From positions 2,579,501 through 2,643,500 of the forward strand of contig WPIO01000023.1 in assembly GCA_009760855.2 (NCBI GenBank): a DNA stretch of 64,000 bases, read 5' to 3'. How positions within the stretch are numbered: the first letter of the stretch is position 1; the number at the start of each line of letters is the position of its first letter. The notes under the pieces were generated by a model. It did no database searches, was not told where the DNA came from, and saw only the letters and a program-made list of their open reading frames with translations. This DNA comes from Cristatella mucedo. Lineage: Eukaryota > Bryozoa > Phylactolaemata > Cristatellidae. Position numbers and translations under genes: made by a program. Below, piece by piece: positions 48,174 to 58,465 of the stretch.

Positions 48174-48550
48174 AAAGTACACCACTAACTGATCTTCAAA
48201 TAAATGATTATGTAAAAGAATTGAATATAAAAGATTTTTGCGGTGTATTTTCGAGAGATGAACTGAATTCTATAAAACAAAATGAATGCCTTATTTGCAA
48301 TACTGGTAAATCAGATCTAGCAATATATCATTGGGTAGCACTTAAAAAAGTAGGAGATCTAGGTTTTTACTTTGATTCATTCGGCGCACCACCACTGCCA
48401 TAAGTAATTGAGTATTTCGGTGTTACACCAAGTTTTCAAACTTTTTAACTTCAAGATTACAAACAAACGGATTGTGGAATGAGGTGTTTAATCTTTCTGA
48501 AACTAATAGAGCTGGCCGATTTTCGTACAGTCATGGGATTATTAATTTGA
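48164..48550 (+). pseudogene. Viral adenain-like cysteine protease, no ATG, two in-frame TAA
   Basis: The enzyme would cleave capsid and core precursors during maturation. The frame shows the Polinton PRO signature: TDLQI near the start, then FCGVFSRDEL, the catalytic His in YHWVAL, the acidic residue in FDSFGAPP and the Cys in TDCGMRCL, as in adenain (C5) and Ulp1-type proteases. There is no ATG: the frame opens right after a stop at 48161-48163 and overlaps the end of the zinc-ribbon gene, from which a -1 slip on A7 (48162-48168) would enter it. TAA codons at 48401 and 48446 lie between His and Cys. It ends at TGA 48548. Confidence 0.75.
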
Positions 48551-48579
48551 ATTAAACAAAAATATTTTCACTATATAGA

Positions 48580-49067
48580 ATAGAAAATCAAGAAAAGAAA
48601 TTTGTAGTCCTCCAAAATTCTGCAGTTGTTATCCCTAAAGGGAAACCTGCACATGTTCATGTTGAAGAGAAAATTTCAAAAGATTCGAAACCTTATCTTA
48701 GTGCATGGATGTATATAACAGAAGATGTACTTCCGTTTCTTCAGAATATTGTCGACAGATCGAGTGAACAATTAGATTTTAAGGGATTTGATGTTAGTGC
48801 AAGATCAACAATTGGAATTAGATTTGACTTTGGAAAGAAACCAAGTATTGTGTTTGATGAGAATAACAAGCAAATTAAATTAACTAGTCCTGCTGATATC
48901 ATAAAAAGTTAGGTAATGACTTTAGCATAACTGGAATTCTTGATGGTAGTTATATTTCGAAAGAATACTATAATAATGAAGCAAGATTAAATATTAGATT
49001 AAAGATTGACCAGGTAAAAGTTTATGGTTCACCAAAGAGGTCAATGTTTAATACTGCAGAGTTTTAA
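48580..49067 (+). pseudogene. Viral gene H: unknown beta-rich protein, ATA at the start position
   Basis: After 'ctatatag', where other genes have ATG, this frame has ATA (48580). It runs 43 codons to the first ATG (48709) and on to a shift at the A5 run 48903-48907, then to TAA at 49065. About 160 codons. Segments FDVSARSTIGIRFDFGKKP and ARLNIRLKIDQVKVYG resemble the OB-fold-like single-stranded-DNA-binding proteins predicted in such viruses, but only loosely. Function uncertain. Confidence 0.5.
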
Positions 49068-49225
49068 AAGTAAGTATAAATGTTAAAGAAAAATTAGTTG
49101 TAAGTTAATTTTTTAGATCCTTTTCCGAGTTATATCAAACATTCTATCATTTCTATCTAAAGAGGTTGGGTTCTCTGATGTTGTTATAACAAATGTATTA
49201 CTACTAGTATTAGTATTATATATTA
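49068..49225. other. Right end of the viral block
   Basis: AT-rich and non-coding. A reverse-strand 'agatagaaatg' near 49155-49165 looks like the element start signal but opens only a few codons. No inverted repeat to the left end was found. Confidence 0.4.
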
Positions 49226-49745
49226 ACTCCAAAACCCTCGGAGACCTTGCTTTCAGTTACTATGCTCCCAAGACTTGTCAGTCATTGTCAAAGAACGCCA
49301 AGTAATCTCCTTATATGATGGCATTCTAAAAGAAGCTAAAACCTACGTATTTCACGTAGTCTCTGTCCCGAGTTAACTGTCCTTTTATGTAGCTATGGGT
49401 AATCCTTGGTGCATGTCATGAACAAGGGCAGCAGCGACATCGCTTGGTAGAGCGTTCAGTGGAGCAGTCTTTTCCCTCTGTGCTGTGCTCACCAATGCAT
49501 GATTGAATGAGCGTTATTAACCTGGGTTCCTACTAACCAGCGACCATGAGTATTTTCTGTGCTTTTGCTTGCCTTAGCATGGTGGTTACGTGCTGCTGCC
49601 GGCTTGCCTAAGACGAATAACTTGCCTGTTATCAACTAGCGGTTATTGCTTCTCTTGCAGAGAGCTGTAAGGCGCCTGAAGGAATGGGTTCGCTTAGAGC
49701 GCTTTACAAAATCATCTCATTATTACTATTTGTATTATTTGAATG
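49226..49745 (+). mobile_element. LINE 3' fragment at the viral border
   Basis: It begins with 'aaaaccctcggagaccttgc' (the FGDRAFS region) and ends with 'gagcgctttacaaaatc' and TTA-type repeats. The insertion may have removed or masked the right terminus of the viral element. Confidence 0.7.
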
Positions 49746-50229
49746 TAAGAAGGTTTACGCTTAAATTAAGAACGTATCTTGGTGGCTATACTGACACATT
49801 TAGGAGAACTTTTTGAGGCCACAGCAGTACATACAGGAAGGCTTTAAACTACCTCCGGGATGAGCAACTGTTTGCTCTCCGTCATTCTATTACTTGTTCA
49901 TAGAATGCCCTTAATGTCCTGCTCGCATCGCTTCTCACGCAAGGAAGAAACGAGGTTCACCGAAGTCTACCTTTACGCCCTCTCTGAAACGTTTTTTATT
50001 GCGAATTGCATAGGGCTTTCTGGATGCGAAGAGGATATATCGAGAATAAATAAATAACAGAATGGGAAAACCATGTGCGCAAGATAGCACGGAAGATTTT
50101 GTCAGCATTTCGCTGTTGCTTCGGAGGTCGGTTTTCTTAAAGTCCCATAGGAGAAGCGATGCGTAAGAGCCGTGGCTTGTTTTTGGTTTAGGCTTATGGC
50201 GGGGTGGATTATGGCTTGGCATATATGAA
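49746..50229. other. Unannotated DNA
   Basis: Nothing recognised. Confidence 0.45.
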
Positions 50230-50370
50230 TAAATGAATAAATAAAATTCATTTGTATAGCGCCCCAAGAGAACTTCAGGGGCTTCATGTATGCCCCGGGT
50301 CTCGAGCCCACGACCTCAGCCAGACCTTGGTCGGGGCGAGCACCTTATCTGCCGGACCAAACAAGCTAGC
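50230..50370 (-). mobile_element. tRNA-derived SINE with LINE-type tail
   Basis: On the minus strand a tRNA-like head ('ctcgagcccacgacc' B-box complement, 50295-50345) is followed by 'gaagttctcttggggcgctatacaaatgaa', the 3' end type of the LINEs here. A shared tail would let the SINE use the LINE machinery. Confidence 0.65.
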
Positions 50371-50444
50371 GATGGTGGCTGGTTTACGGTTTGGGTTTAA
50401 TCCATGCGAAGGTGCATTTAAGGGACCGCTGAATACCACCAACC

Positions 50445-50527
50445 GAGAATCTGCCCATTGCAGGATTCGAACCCATGACTTCGGTCGTGAAAAGCAACCG
50501 CCTTACCTAGTGTGCCATTACGGCTCA
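50445..50527 (-). mobile_element. tRNA-derived SINE head
   Basis: The clearest tRNA-like head of the window: reading the minus strand, 'tggcacactaggtaagg' then 'gggttcgaatcctgc'. The body is missing or eroded to the left, which argues against a functional tRNA gene. Confidence 0.7.
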
Positions 50528-50659
50528 CCAACAGCCAACTTAAAGATTACGACAGGCCAAATAGTTTATGCGTTTGTGATATCTTGTCTAGTTCATTACA
50601 ATTCTATATTCAGGACTCCTGGCCGGTGCCCTTAATCGTTTGCAATAGAAGGCAAAGCT

Positions 50660-50767
50660 GATCAGCTAATAATAATAATGCACTTGATAAAGCGCCATCA
50701 AAGAAAAGAACTTAATCTCTTTCTAGGCGCTTTACATTTGCTTCAAAGGGAAATGCAATTGAATGGT
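50660..50767 (-). mobile_element. LINE 3' tail fragment
   Basis: An (AAT)n run with 'gcacttgataaagcgccatcaaag' and the 'ctttctaggcgctttacatttgc' block, the reverse complement of the LINE 3' end at 1.7 kb. Confidence 0.75.
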
Positions 50768-51385
50768 CACTCCTCCGGACTGCCGTCAACGGCATGGCTG
50801 CCACACCACCCCATTTATGTCTGAGCTTAACTGGTGCCCTCCCTGTCAAGCATCGATTCGATTTCTTCAAGATTCCCAGTTTGTCTTATTGGTCACTTCA
50901 CTCGCTTGCACCAGCCTACTTGTCGACCATCCGACCTCCTTGCTCCTCAAGTATGCTCTAGCAACACGCCCTCCTCAGCATCTAGTCATCTCTCTGTCCC
51001 TCACACTAAATAGAAATCAGATGGTGATCGAGGCTTCAGCTCTTATGCACCGAAAGTCTGACACTCACTTCCGGCAACAGTCACTATATGCAATGACCTT
51101 GCATGGTTAAGTCTCAGCTCAAGTCGCATGTGTTCCGGTCAACTTTCCCTTCACCCCCGAGATTTTCTTTTTTGTTTTCGTGTCCTAGTAACCGGTGACC
51201 ATGAGCCTATGTTTGGGTTAGTATGCTGGCCTAAGCATGCTAATGTTGGCTTTTGCATGCTTGATACCGTACATATCTCTAAGACTTGCTTATTGATTCT
51301 CTTGTAGCGAGTTGTAAAGGGCCTAAATAGAGATCAAGTTCGTTTAGGGTGCTATACAAACGACATAATATTACTATCATCATGT
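50768..51385 (+). mobile_element. LINE 3' fragment, degraded
   Basis: Eroded C-terminal reverse transcriptase blocks, followed by a 3' end 'agggtgctatacaaacgacataatatta'. It lies head-on against the minus-strand tail fragment. Confidence 0.6.
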
Positions 51386-52775
51386 CTAGTTACAAGTTAT
51401 CTCCACGACCAGGCCTCACCGAAGTTGATGCTAAGGCACAAACTATTTCAGTATACACGACTTGCGGGTAATGCCGGTTATGGGTCCCATGAGAATATGG
51501 TAAACCATCCCAAATCGTAGCCAACCAATACCTAATCTGAGCTTTGGCCGCCAGGGTCTCAGAACAGTTTAGACTCGAACGAAAAAGAAAACCCGGAACT
51601 ACCAGCTCTCCAGTAACAGCAAGTTTGGCAAACGGAGGCTGCGCCACAGGCTGGTCGAGTTTGGAAGAGACGTGAAAAACACCAAATGACTGCTATATTA
51701 GTCCGTACCTTGTTCGGACTCGAAGCCATGTTTAACAGCTAACAACAAGCAACTAATAAATGCCATGAAGCCAAGAGTCGAACAAAAATATATCTCAAGC
51801 ATAGATCACGATTGCTTCTGAAAGAGTGGTCCACTGGTGGCACGTTGACAGCAAAAGCAACGAGCCAGACCGAGTCTGGTTAACCGGAATTTTGAAATAT
51901 AACTTGTCAGCAGCCGATCCTGCCGAGTCCACGTCGTGGATCATGCTCATCCTTGCAATAGCATCTACAAGAGGAGCTAGGGCTTTCGTGTCACTTTCAT
52001 CAGTGTGGACTTTGATGGACCCTAAAGCAATAGGATAAAACCGTTATTGCAAGAATGATTACGATCAGCACCATCGGCACCATCTTTATCAAACTTTATA
52101 TCACGGGTAACTAGTAAGAATTCATGTTTAAGGATCCACTGCCTCGATACGGCTGGGCATGCCGTGAGCAATACACCAGAACCCAGCCAATGATACTTGA
52201 ACCTACGACATGGACCACAGCAGGAGTCTCAGAGCGGTCCTAGTATTTATGCAATAACCTACTGCTATACATCGGTGCCAAAATCCTGTTGGGCTGTCAC
52301 TGTTTACCTAACTTGGTTAATGCATACACTATCGAACAAACTCGTGACCCTCTAGAAAATGCATACATCTACATATCTTGAAAAATGAGTATAAGTCATT
52401 AAACTTGATAAATGTGTAACAGTCGCTAAACCTATACATTATGTAGCAAGATAATTTATACAAGCATTTACTAGGGAGAAAAGCAATATTTTCATTTCAT
52501 CTATGCATTAAGACAGACCATTAATGTAGACAGCATTTTATAAAATATTAAATATATATTAAATATAAAATAAAATATTAGTAGGAAACCCAAAGAGAAC
52601 TAACAATAATTATATTAATTCTACTAGACATGTATATAACATCCTAATATAACTAAATTCCTTTCTAGCCAACTTGCTTAAACTAGAAGAGAAGCACCTT
52701 AATGGGTTTTTGATAACATACAGAATTTCAGTTCGAATATTATCAAACAAAAACAATTCATACAGACAGAGCAGA
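51386..52775. other. Unannotated DNA
   Basis: No gene or repeat recognised. Bases 52500-52640 are strongly AT-rich. Confidence 0.45.
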
Positions 52776-52779
52776 TGCT

Positions 52780-53460
52780 GTGAGGAACAGGTGGGTTGCT
52801 AACTTGTTTTTAAATGTCCTAAGGTCAGGGGTTGTCGACATGCATGTCGGGAGTGAGTGTCAGGCTTCGCGAGAATAGGAGCTGAAGGCTCCAAAGGGTT
52901 TGAGGTTAGAGGAACAGCTAAACAGCTTGAGTCGGAAGACCGGGTGGTACGATGCCTACCTAACTAGCCTGATTAGAAAGTAGTTCGGACAGTCGGCTGG
53001 AGCCAGAGAATGAAGGGGCCTAAACGTGAGTTGTGTCGATATGCTGCTTGATAGGAAGCTAGTGAGGTCAGTGAGAAGTGGTGTATGTAATGTGGCAGTT
53101 GCAACTTTCATAACATACAAACCTAGCTGCAGTTTTGCACCAACAGTAACCGCTTTATTGAACAAGCAGAAAGACCTGTAAGTTGTGAGCTACAGAAGTC
53201 TAGACGGTATGCCACAAATACACGGACCAGCTTGGCTGTGGTATAGTAATTCATGCAAACACAAATTTTTGCAATGGTATGTCGCTGAAAATAGGCTGGA
53301 GCTGTTTTGGACAGCTTGTGAAAGGTCATTTTGGAAGAGCACACCGAGATTTCATGCAGAGCCTAGATGAGATATGCTGACCGGAGCCAATTTTTAGGGT
53401 TAGGCTTTCTAATTTCTGACACTAGGTATGCCAGTAACTATTAAATTGGCTTTATTGTCA
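52780..53460 (-). mobile_element. LINE fragment, degraded
   Basis: On the minus strand the C-terminal tail, SLAPADCPNY, the YRLDFCSSQLTGL block and a TAPAYFQ-like upstream part are visible across frameshifts. Confidence 0.65.
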
Positions 53461-53539
53461 ATCATCGTGAGAAAGTTAATTGAAATTCAAGTGCCAATGT
53501 CAGATAGAAGGCAGGGAAGTATCATAGCCCATGTACTGC

Positions 53540-54180
53540 TATGTGCCATCTGCAAAAGAATGAAAGTCTATATCATGTTTGGAGATCACATCGGCTAGCA
53601 TGAGAGTATATTAGACTTTGAACATATCTCCGGAGTACGCCATACTTTAAATGCTCACTGGATGACCCTACTACAGTTAACCTTTTTCTACAACTCACAT
53701 AGAACTCGGGCTCTTTAGTTCCCTTTTTGAATACGCCAGGGGACATTATGATGACAGTCGGCAGTGACTTGCAGGCTTTGTGAGCTTGGAAACTGAGGTC
53801 AAAGTCTTGAAAGGATCGGAGATTGGTTACCCGAATCACTGAAGCACGTGCAAAAATAGAACGGAAGCTTGGGGAGATATAATTTCAGATAGGTAAGCCG
53901 GAGCAACGCGATAGAGGAGTCTAAAAACGTTGAGTGACAGTACATTGAAGTTCTTTTGTTGCTAGGTGAGGAAGTAACGAGAGGTGATCGAAGGGAAGCA
54001 GTCAAATGCAGCAGTTTTGACAATCACGACATAAAGGTCTAACTGCCAATTTTTGCACCACCAGCAGGCGTTTTATCCATGCATAATGTACGAATCTATA
54101 ACGTGCCCCCTTTATTTTACTGCATGCTGGGAGGTGTGTCAGTGAACCAGGTATCTATGAACGTGAAAAGAGACCTCTTT
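53540..54180 (-). mobile_element. LINE fragment, degraded
   Basis: Another minus-strand LINE remnant, with LRSFQDFDLSFQAHKACKSLP (FGDRAFS...AWNSLP region) and FLTQQKNFNVL-like blocks. Confidence 0.5.
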
Positions 54181-54430
54181 AAAAAAGATTCATCGAAAGT
54201 CTAAATACACCAATCATCAGCCATAAACAAGAATAAAATCTAACCGCAATAGTCGTAAGCTATAAACAAGAGTAATAGCCGGTGGCTACCACGGATTAAT
54301 AAGGTGAAAACCAATGATGAACGCAAGTTTCAGCACATACAAGACCAAATTTAAATGTGACAAGATAAAAAAATCACATCAGTGAAATGTAGTTATAAAT
54401 GAAAATTTGAGAAGCAAAGTGGCAAAAATT
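54181..54430. other. AT-rich unannotated DNA
   Basis: Nothing recognised. Confidence 0.45.
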
Positions 54431-55400
54431 TTAAATATTAAGCATTTTTATAGCACCCTAAGACAAAGTTTTCTAGGTACTTCGATAGGCTAGATCAAGA
54501 CTAATCATAATAACACAATTGCAATAGTACAATTGCAGCATGCTTATGCCCAGGAAGAACGATTCATATGGGTGAAGAGCATGCTGTGAGGAGTAGGTTA
54601 ATTTTTTACTGTTGCTTCAATTGTGGTCAATTCAGGGCACGTCGTGCTGTCAGTCGGTAGCAAGTTCCACGATTTTGGTGCATAGCAACTGAAGGCACGA
54701 TCTCTCTTTAGTTACAGGCATGGCAAAACTGAGAGAGCCGAGTCAGAAGAGCAAGTGATGTGAGTGGACACCCAAGGAGTAAGTAGCTCAGATAGATAAG
54801 GCAGAGTCATAGAACCCGGGGATCTAAAAGTAAATGAAGGAAATTTTAAGTCACATCGACCAGCCTAGCTGTGCAATCAAAATGCTTGGATTAACTTGGC
54901 TCTGGCAACCTTATCTAAGCTTGGCCAAATTTCAGCAACACGAGCAGTTGATAGTAGGCAGACTTGACAGTGGAGTCAACGTGGTCCTACAGCACAAAAT
55001 TATTTGAGAACAGTATTGGCACCCAAATTCCATACATAGACTACATGGGATATGATGACCGAGACAATTTTGAAGTCAATACTATTTTGAGGTTAATGGT
55101 TTCCTGTTTCTGAGTGGTGCTAGGTGTGGCCATAATATTGGGTTGGTCTCACCGTCATGTCTACAATAAAAGCTGAGACAGGTGTGAGAATCTGGTTCCG
55201 AAATATGGGGAGAAGTAAAAAGAAAGGTACAGCTGCATGTAATCTGCATAGAAATAAGAGCCTACATCGTGCTTGGCGATTACATAAGAAAGAGTGAGAG
55301 AGAACATAATTTGTGGACCAAGAAAAGATCGCTGGTGTTCAGCATATTTCAAAGGCTCACTGGATTACATTTGGCTATTGACATCCACTCACTGAAATAT
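54431..55400 (-). mobile_element. LINE, 5'-truncated, degraded
   Basis: The left end has 'tttttatagcaccctaagaca', the reverse complement of the LINE tail. To the right the minus strand gives C-terminal blocks and, near 55330-55200, a YVIAKHDVGSYFYADYMQLYL segment, equivalent to the YADD region with Tyr-Ala-Asp-Tyr. The catalytic second Asp is lost. Confidence 0.7.
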
Positions 55401-55518
55401 TCCACTGAGATACAACCTAAACTATTGTAGCCAGTGGTGATGTCCAGGTGAGATCACAGGCAGTCAAGTATTTAATGAAAAGTAGGCAGGTTCGCCTGTG
55501 GAGCCGATGTTTTCATCT

Positions 55519-55519
55519 C

Positions 55520-55600
<81 letters not shown>
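55519..55600. repeat. (GA)n microsatellite
   Basis: About 80 bp of GA repeat. Confidence 0.97.
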
Positions 55601-55833
55601 AGAGACATCATTTTGGAATAGCAACTGCACAAAAATGTTTGAAGCAAGGAGGCGGAAGCCCGCCAGATGCTTGTCTGCACAGGTGGGGGATGAAAAGCAG
55701 CTCGTGCCTTCTGTCTGAGCTTCAGAAGCAGTTTCTCAAGATCGATCTCCATGCTTGTTCAGATAGAATTTTCTTTTCTTTTATCACAGCAGCATAAAAA
55801 AAAGAGGAAGGACGGCGCATACATGCTGCTGAC

Positions 55834-55954
55834 CTCTTGCGATACGACAAGGCTCAGCTTGGTAGCCTGGCTAGCTAATGATGCTAGCTCGTCTGCGGTG
55901 TAACCTTCACGAGAGATCTTGAGCTCAGTCATTTGGCGATCGTCAGCAAATTCC
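55834..55954 (-). CDS. Internal exon of an unidentified host gene
   Basis: A 121-bp exon candidate with acceptor tttgtag (55955-) and donor CAAGAG|gtcagc (55833-). It encodes about 40 residues beginning EFADDRQMTELKI and containing REGYTADELASLASQATKLS, rich in Ala/Leu helices with a Ser/Thr acidic character. The reading frame is open and the composition convincing. No other exon of the gene was found and the family was not recognised. Confidence 0.45.
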
Positions 55955-57249
55955 CTACAAAAGGGGGGCACACACTGTCACAGTTGCAGCACCACGTGGA
56001 AAATGCAGGACCGCCGTGGAGTGCATTAGCTTTAGCAATTTGCTCTGAGCAACCTCAATCTAGCCACTGCCTTGAAGTAAGCATCCGTAAACATCGTTGT
56101 CTCCTTGCCGATATCTTTGCGATTTTGTGTCTTGGTAGTTGCTGCAAAGCAGATACTAAAGGCATGCATGCTCGACACATGGCTACAAGAACAAAAGAAA
56201 GCCGACCCTAAGAAGCAAGTGCTGCATTCTGTGAGTGGTGCAATAGGTAAGGTCAAGGTCTGGCCACCTCCAGCACCTTTGCTCACAAACAAACATGTGT
56301 CCTAGCACACACCACCCTCTTGCTGTTGCCCCAAAACGAAGCAGACTTACATGAGCTGGCAGACAAGCCGGGAAACATCTTCCGGCATACATCTTTCTCC
56401 ACAAGCTTCGACTTCTTCTCAGCCCTGAAACGAGTTGATTGGAAGGCGTACGCTTGGAAGTGGGGCTATATGGTGCTATGCATATGTAAAAGCTTCGTCC
56501 ACAACCACAACTTCGACCACACTTGACAAGACAAGCAGCGTCCGACTGCACAAGGCCATACCTATGCAGCAATCTTGCCATGAGGAGAATCAGACCAAAC
56601 AACCCGTGATAGCACTAGCAATCAACACACACAAGAAAGCATTTTGACAGCAGGCAGCCAACAAAGCCCACAGCGAGGAATCCAACCCGGCCTGCCATTT
56701 ATAAACCATAGTGGCAACTAGGAAGGCGATGAGCCCCGGCTAACGTTAGTGCCAACACAAGAGCTTGCAGAACCAGCAGCAGCCAGACCAACCAAGGAGG
56801 CAGACAGATGACAGGCCGGTCGTGACGAAGAGTGCCGAGCCTAGCATGCACACAAAGTATCAACTGATGCTGAGGAAAGCCCCAGTCGGCTGACGCAGTA
56901 TGCTCGCCTACCGGGGTTGCCCACAGCAAGAGCGTGCAGTGAGGCCACCTGCAGTCGACTGGTCCATAGAGCCACAAAGCAAACACCGTGAGTTCTCTCG
57001 CCAAAGCCAGACCCGGTGCACAACATAAGAAACTTAGCACAAACTCAGATTGAACTAAACTCGTTGTTATAGCGACAACTTGTGGCAATGCCTATCATGT
57101 GACCAAAACAGACATGCTTTGGGGTCCATGTACCATGATGATATGAGTGATAAATATCGGTATACTAACAGTGATCTAGTGGCAATCTATCAGATCGCTT
57201 CTGCAGCTTCTGTGTCAGCTAGATAGAGAGGATTATAGCCAATCCTCAG
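55955..57249. other. Unannotated DNA
   Basis: Several open frames on both strands (for example 56602-56183 and 57088-56699 minus) lack domains and splice context. No repeat assigned. Confidence 0.4.
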
Positions 57250-58465
57250 AGAAACATCACTAAACTCATCTATATCAGTAACATTCCCACCAGACTCCTC
57301 TCCCTCAGCTCAGTGTCTCAATGTTCACCTTCAAATCTGCTACTAAAGAGCTCATTATGTATTTCAATTCCCAGTCTAAGGAGACTACTAGCAGTCTAGA
57401 CTCTATACTCACCGTTCTCCTTCTGAAATGAATTGCTTTGCTGATGCTCTTCACAACTAACGTAACAGATATATCCTTAGCCTTGTCTTGTCCTGCAACT
57501 TTCAAATAGATTGTTTCGTGCCACTCATTAAGAAGTCAACATTAGGCCAAGAAAACTCAAGCTTCTTCTGCCCAGAACTCCCTCCTGCCGTTCCTATCAA
57601 GGACAAGTAGTGACAGATCAACTAAACTCTCATATGAAAGCGCAAAACTAGCATGTAAGTTCCATTCATTATTGCTAATCATTCCAAAGATTTAGCTCAG
57701 TTGTGAGCGTATAACGAGCTTCTCAGGAATCTAGACTTCGGTAGTCTCTCCACTTATTTGCTTAATCTTGCCAAGTTCTTCTTGAGCACGTCTCCTTTCG
57801 TCTGGCCAGCACTAGTCCTGCACAGCAATGGTTCAGACCCTTGTGTACACAACACACACATGGTCTTTATGACTTGGTGGAGTTATAGACGGAGATACAT
57901 TACATCTGTGGAAAGACTTCAGAACAATGATATAAATGGACAAAAGTCATCAGAGGAGCCTCTATAGTAAGGGGTACCCCAAGAATCGGTGTGAAGTCCA
58001 TTTCTCTTTACAATTAATGCTCGACCATAGCCGATGTAATCTAAAAAGGACACACTAGGCTTTCACTGTTATGCGGACGACACACAGCTGTACCGGTGCT
58101 TTGATACCTCACAGCCTTTCAGCATATCAAGCTACTTCGACTCCCTTGCTGTATATATTGCTGACATTGGCACTTGGATAGCAGCAGCCTTTTTTTGCCA
58201 CTAACGTTTAGGCCCCCCCCTTCTCTGGCTCCAGCCTACCTAGCTGACATATGAAACGACATCCCCTTACTTGACGAGATTCAAAAAGAAGCTAAAAACT
58301 AGTTGTTCCTCACAGCATTGCTGGGTCCATGAAAACTGACCTTTGTGTGCCATTACAGTGCATATTATCACTAAGCAACCGACAAGCTTCGTTTACATCA
58401 CATGTAGAGTGCCCAGAAAGAGATTTGGTTCTTTTGGATGCTATACAAACGTCTTGATCATTTTC
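57250..58465 (+). mobile_element. LINE, degraded, with longer 5' extent
   Basis: Near 57970 'aaggggtaccccaagaatc' matches the GVPQ region, and near 58060 the FHCYADDTQLYRCFD block is clear. C-terminal parts are mostly deleted. The 3' end is 'ttggatgctatacaaacg'. Upstream LINE similarity is weak, so the 5' limit is approximate. Confidence 0.6.

Larger units (their letters stand above)
37450..49225. mobile_element. Endogenous Polinton/adintovirus-like DNA virus, partly decayed
   Basis: About 11.8 kb of AT-rich, gene-dense DNA between GC-balanced flanks. It encodes the hallmark set of the Polinton/adintovirus group: integrase, adenain-like protease, packaging ATPase, a major capsid protein candidate, plus fibre-like, nuclease and several small proteins. 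Genes lie on both strands with overlaps of a few bases. No DNA polymerase B or helicase is visible, and complete Polintons are usually 15-20 kb, so this copy may be truncated or belong to a polymerase-less lineage. Terminal inverted repeats were not found. Most genes carry in-frame stops or one-base indels. The right edge abuts a LINE 3' fragment at about 49.23 kb. Confidence 0.85.

Noticed and set aside
37547-48550. Firm claim of a reassigned genetic code
   Set aside because: In-frame TAA codons also occur, some TGAs look like true stops at gene overlaps, and decay can explain the pattern; it is kept only as a testable hypothesis.
37450-49225. Mitochondrial or bacterial insertion as the source of the AT-rich block
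   Set aside because: No respiratory, ribosomal or tRNA genes. Integrase, adenain-like protease and packaging ATPase together fit a Polinton-type virus.
50445-50527. A functional tRNA gene on the minus strand
   Set aside because: The A and B boxes are SINE-like, the sequence does not fold into a full cloverleaf by eye, and the same head recurs in dispersed SINE copies.
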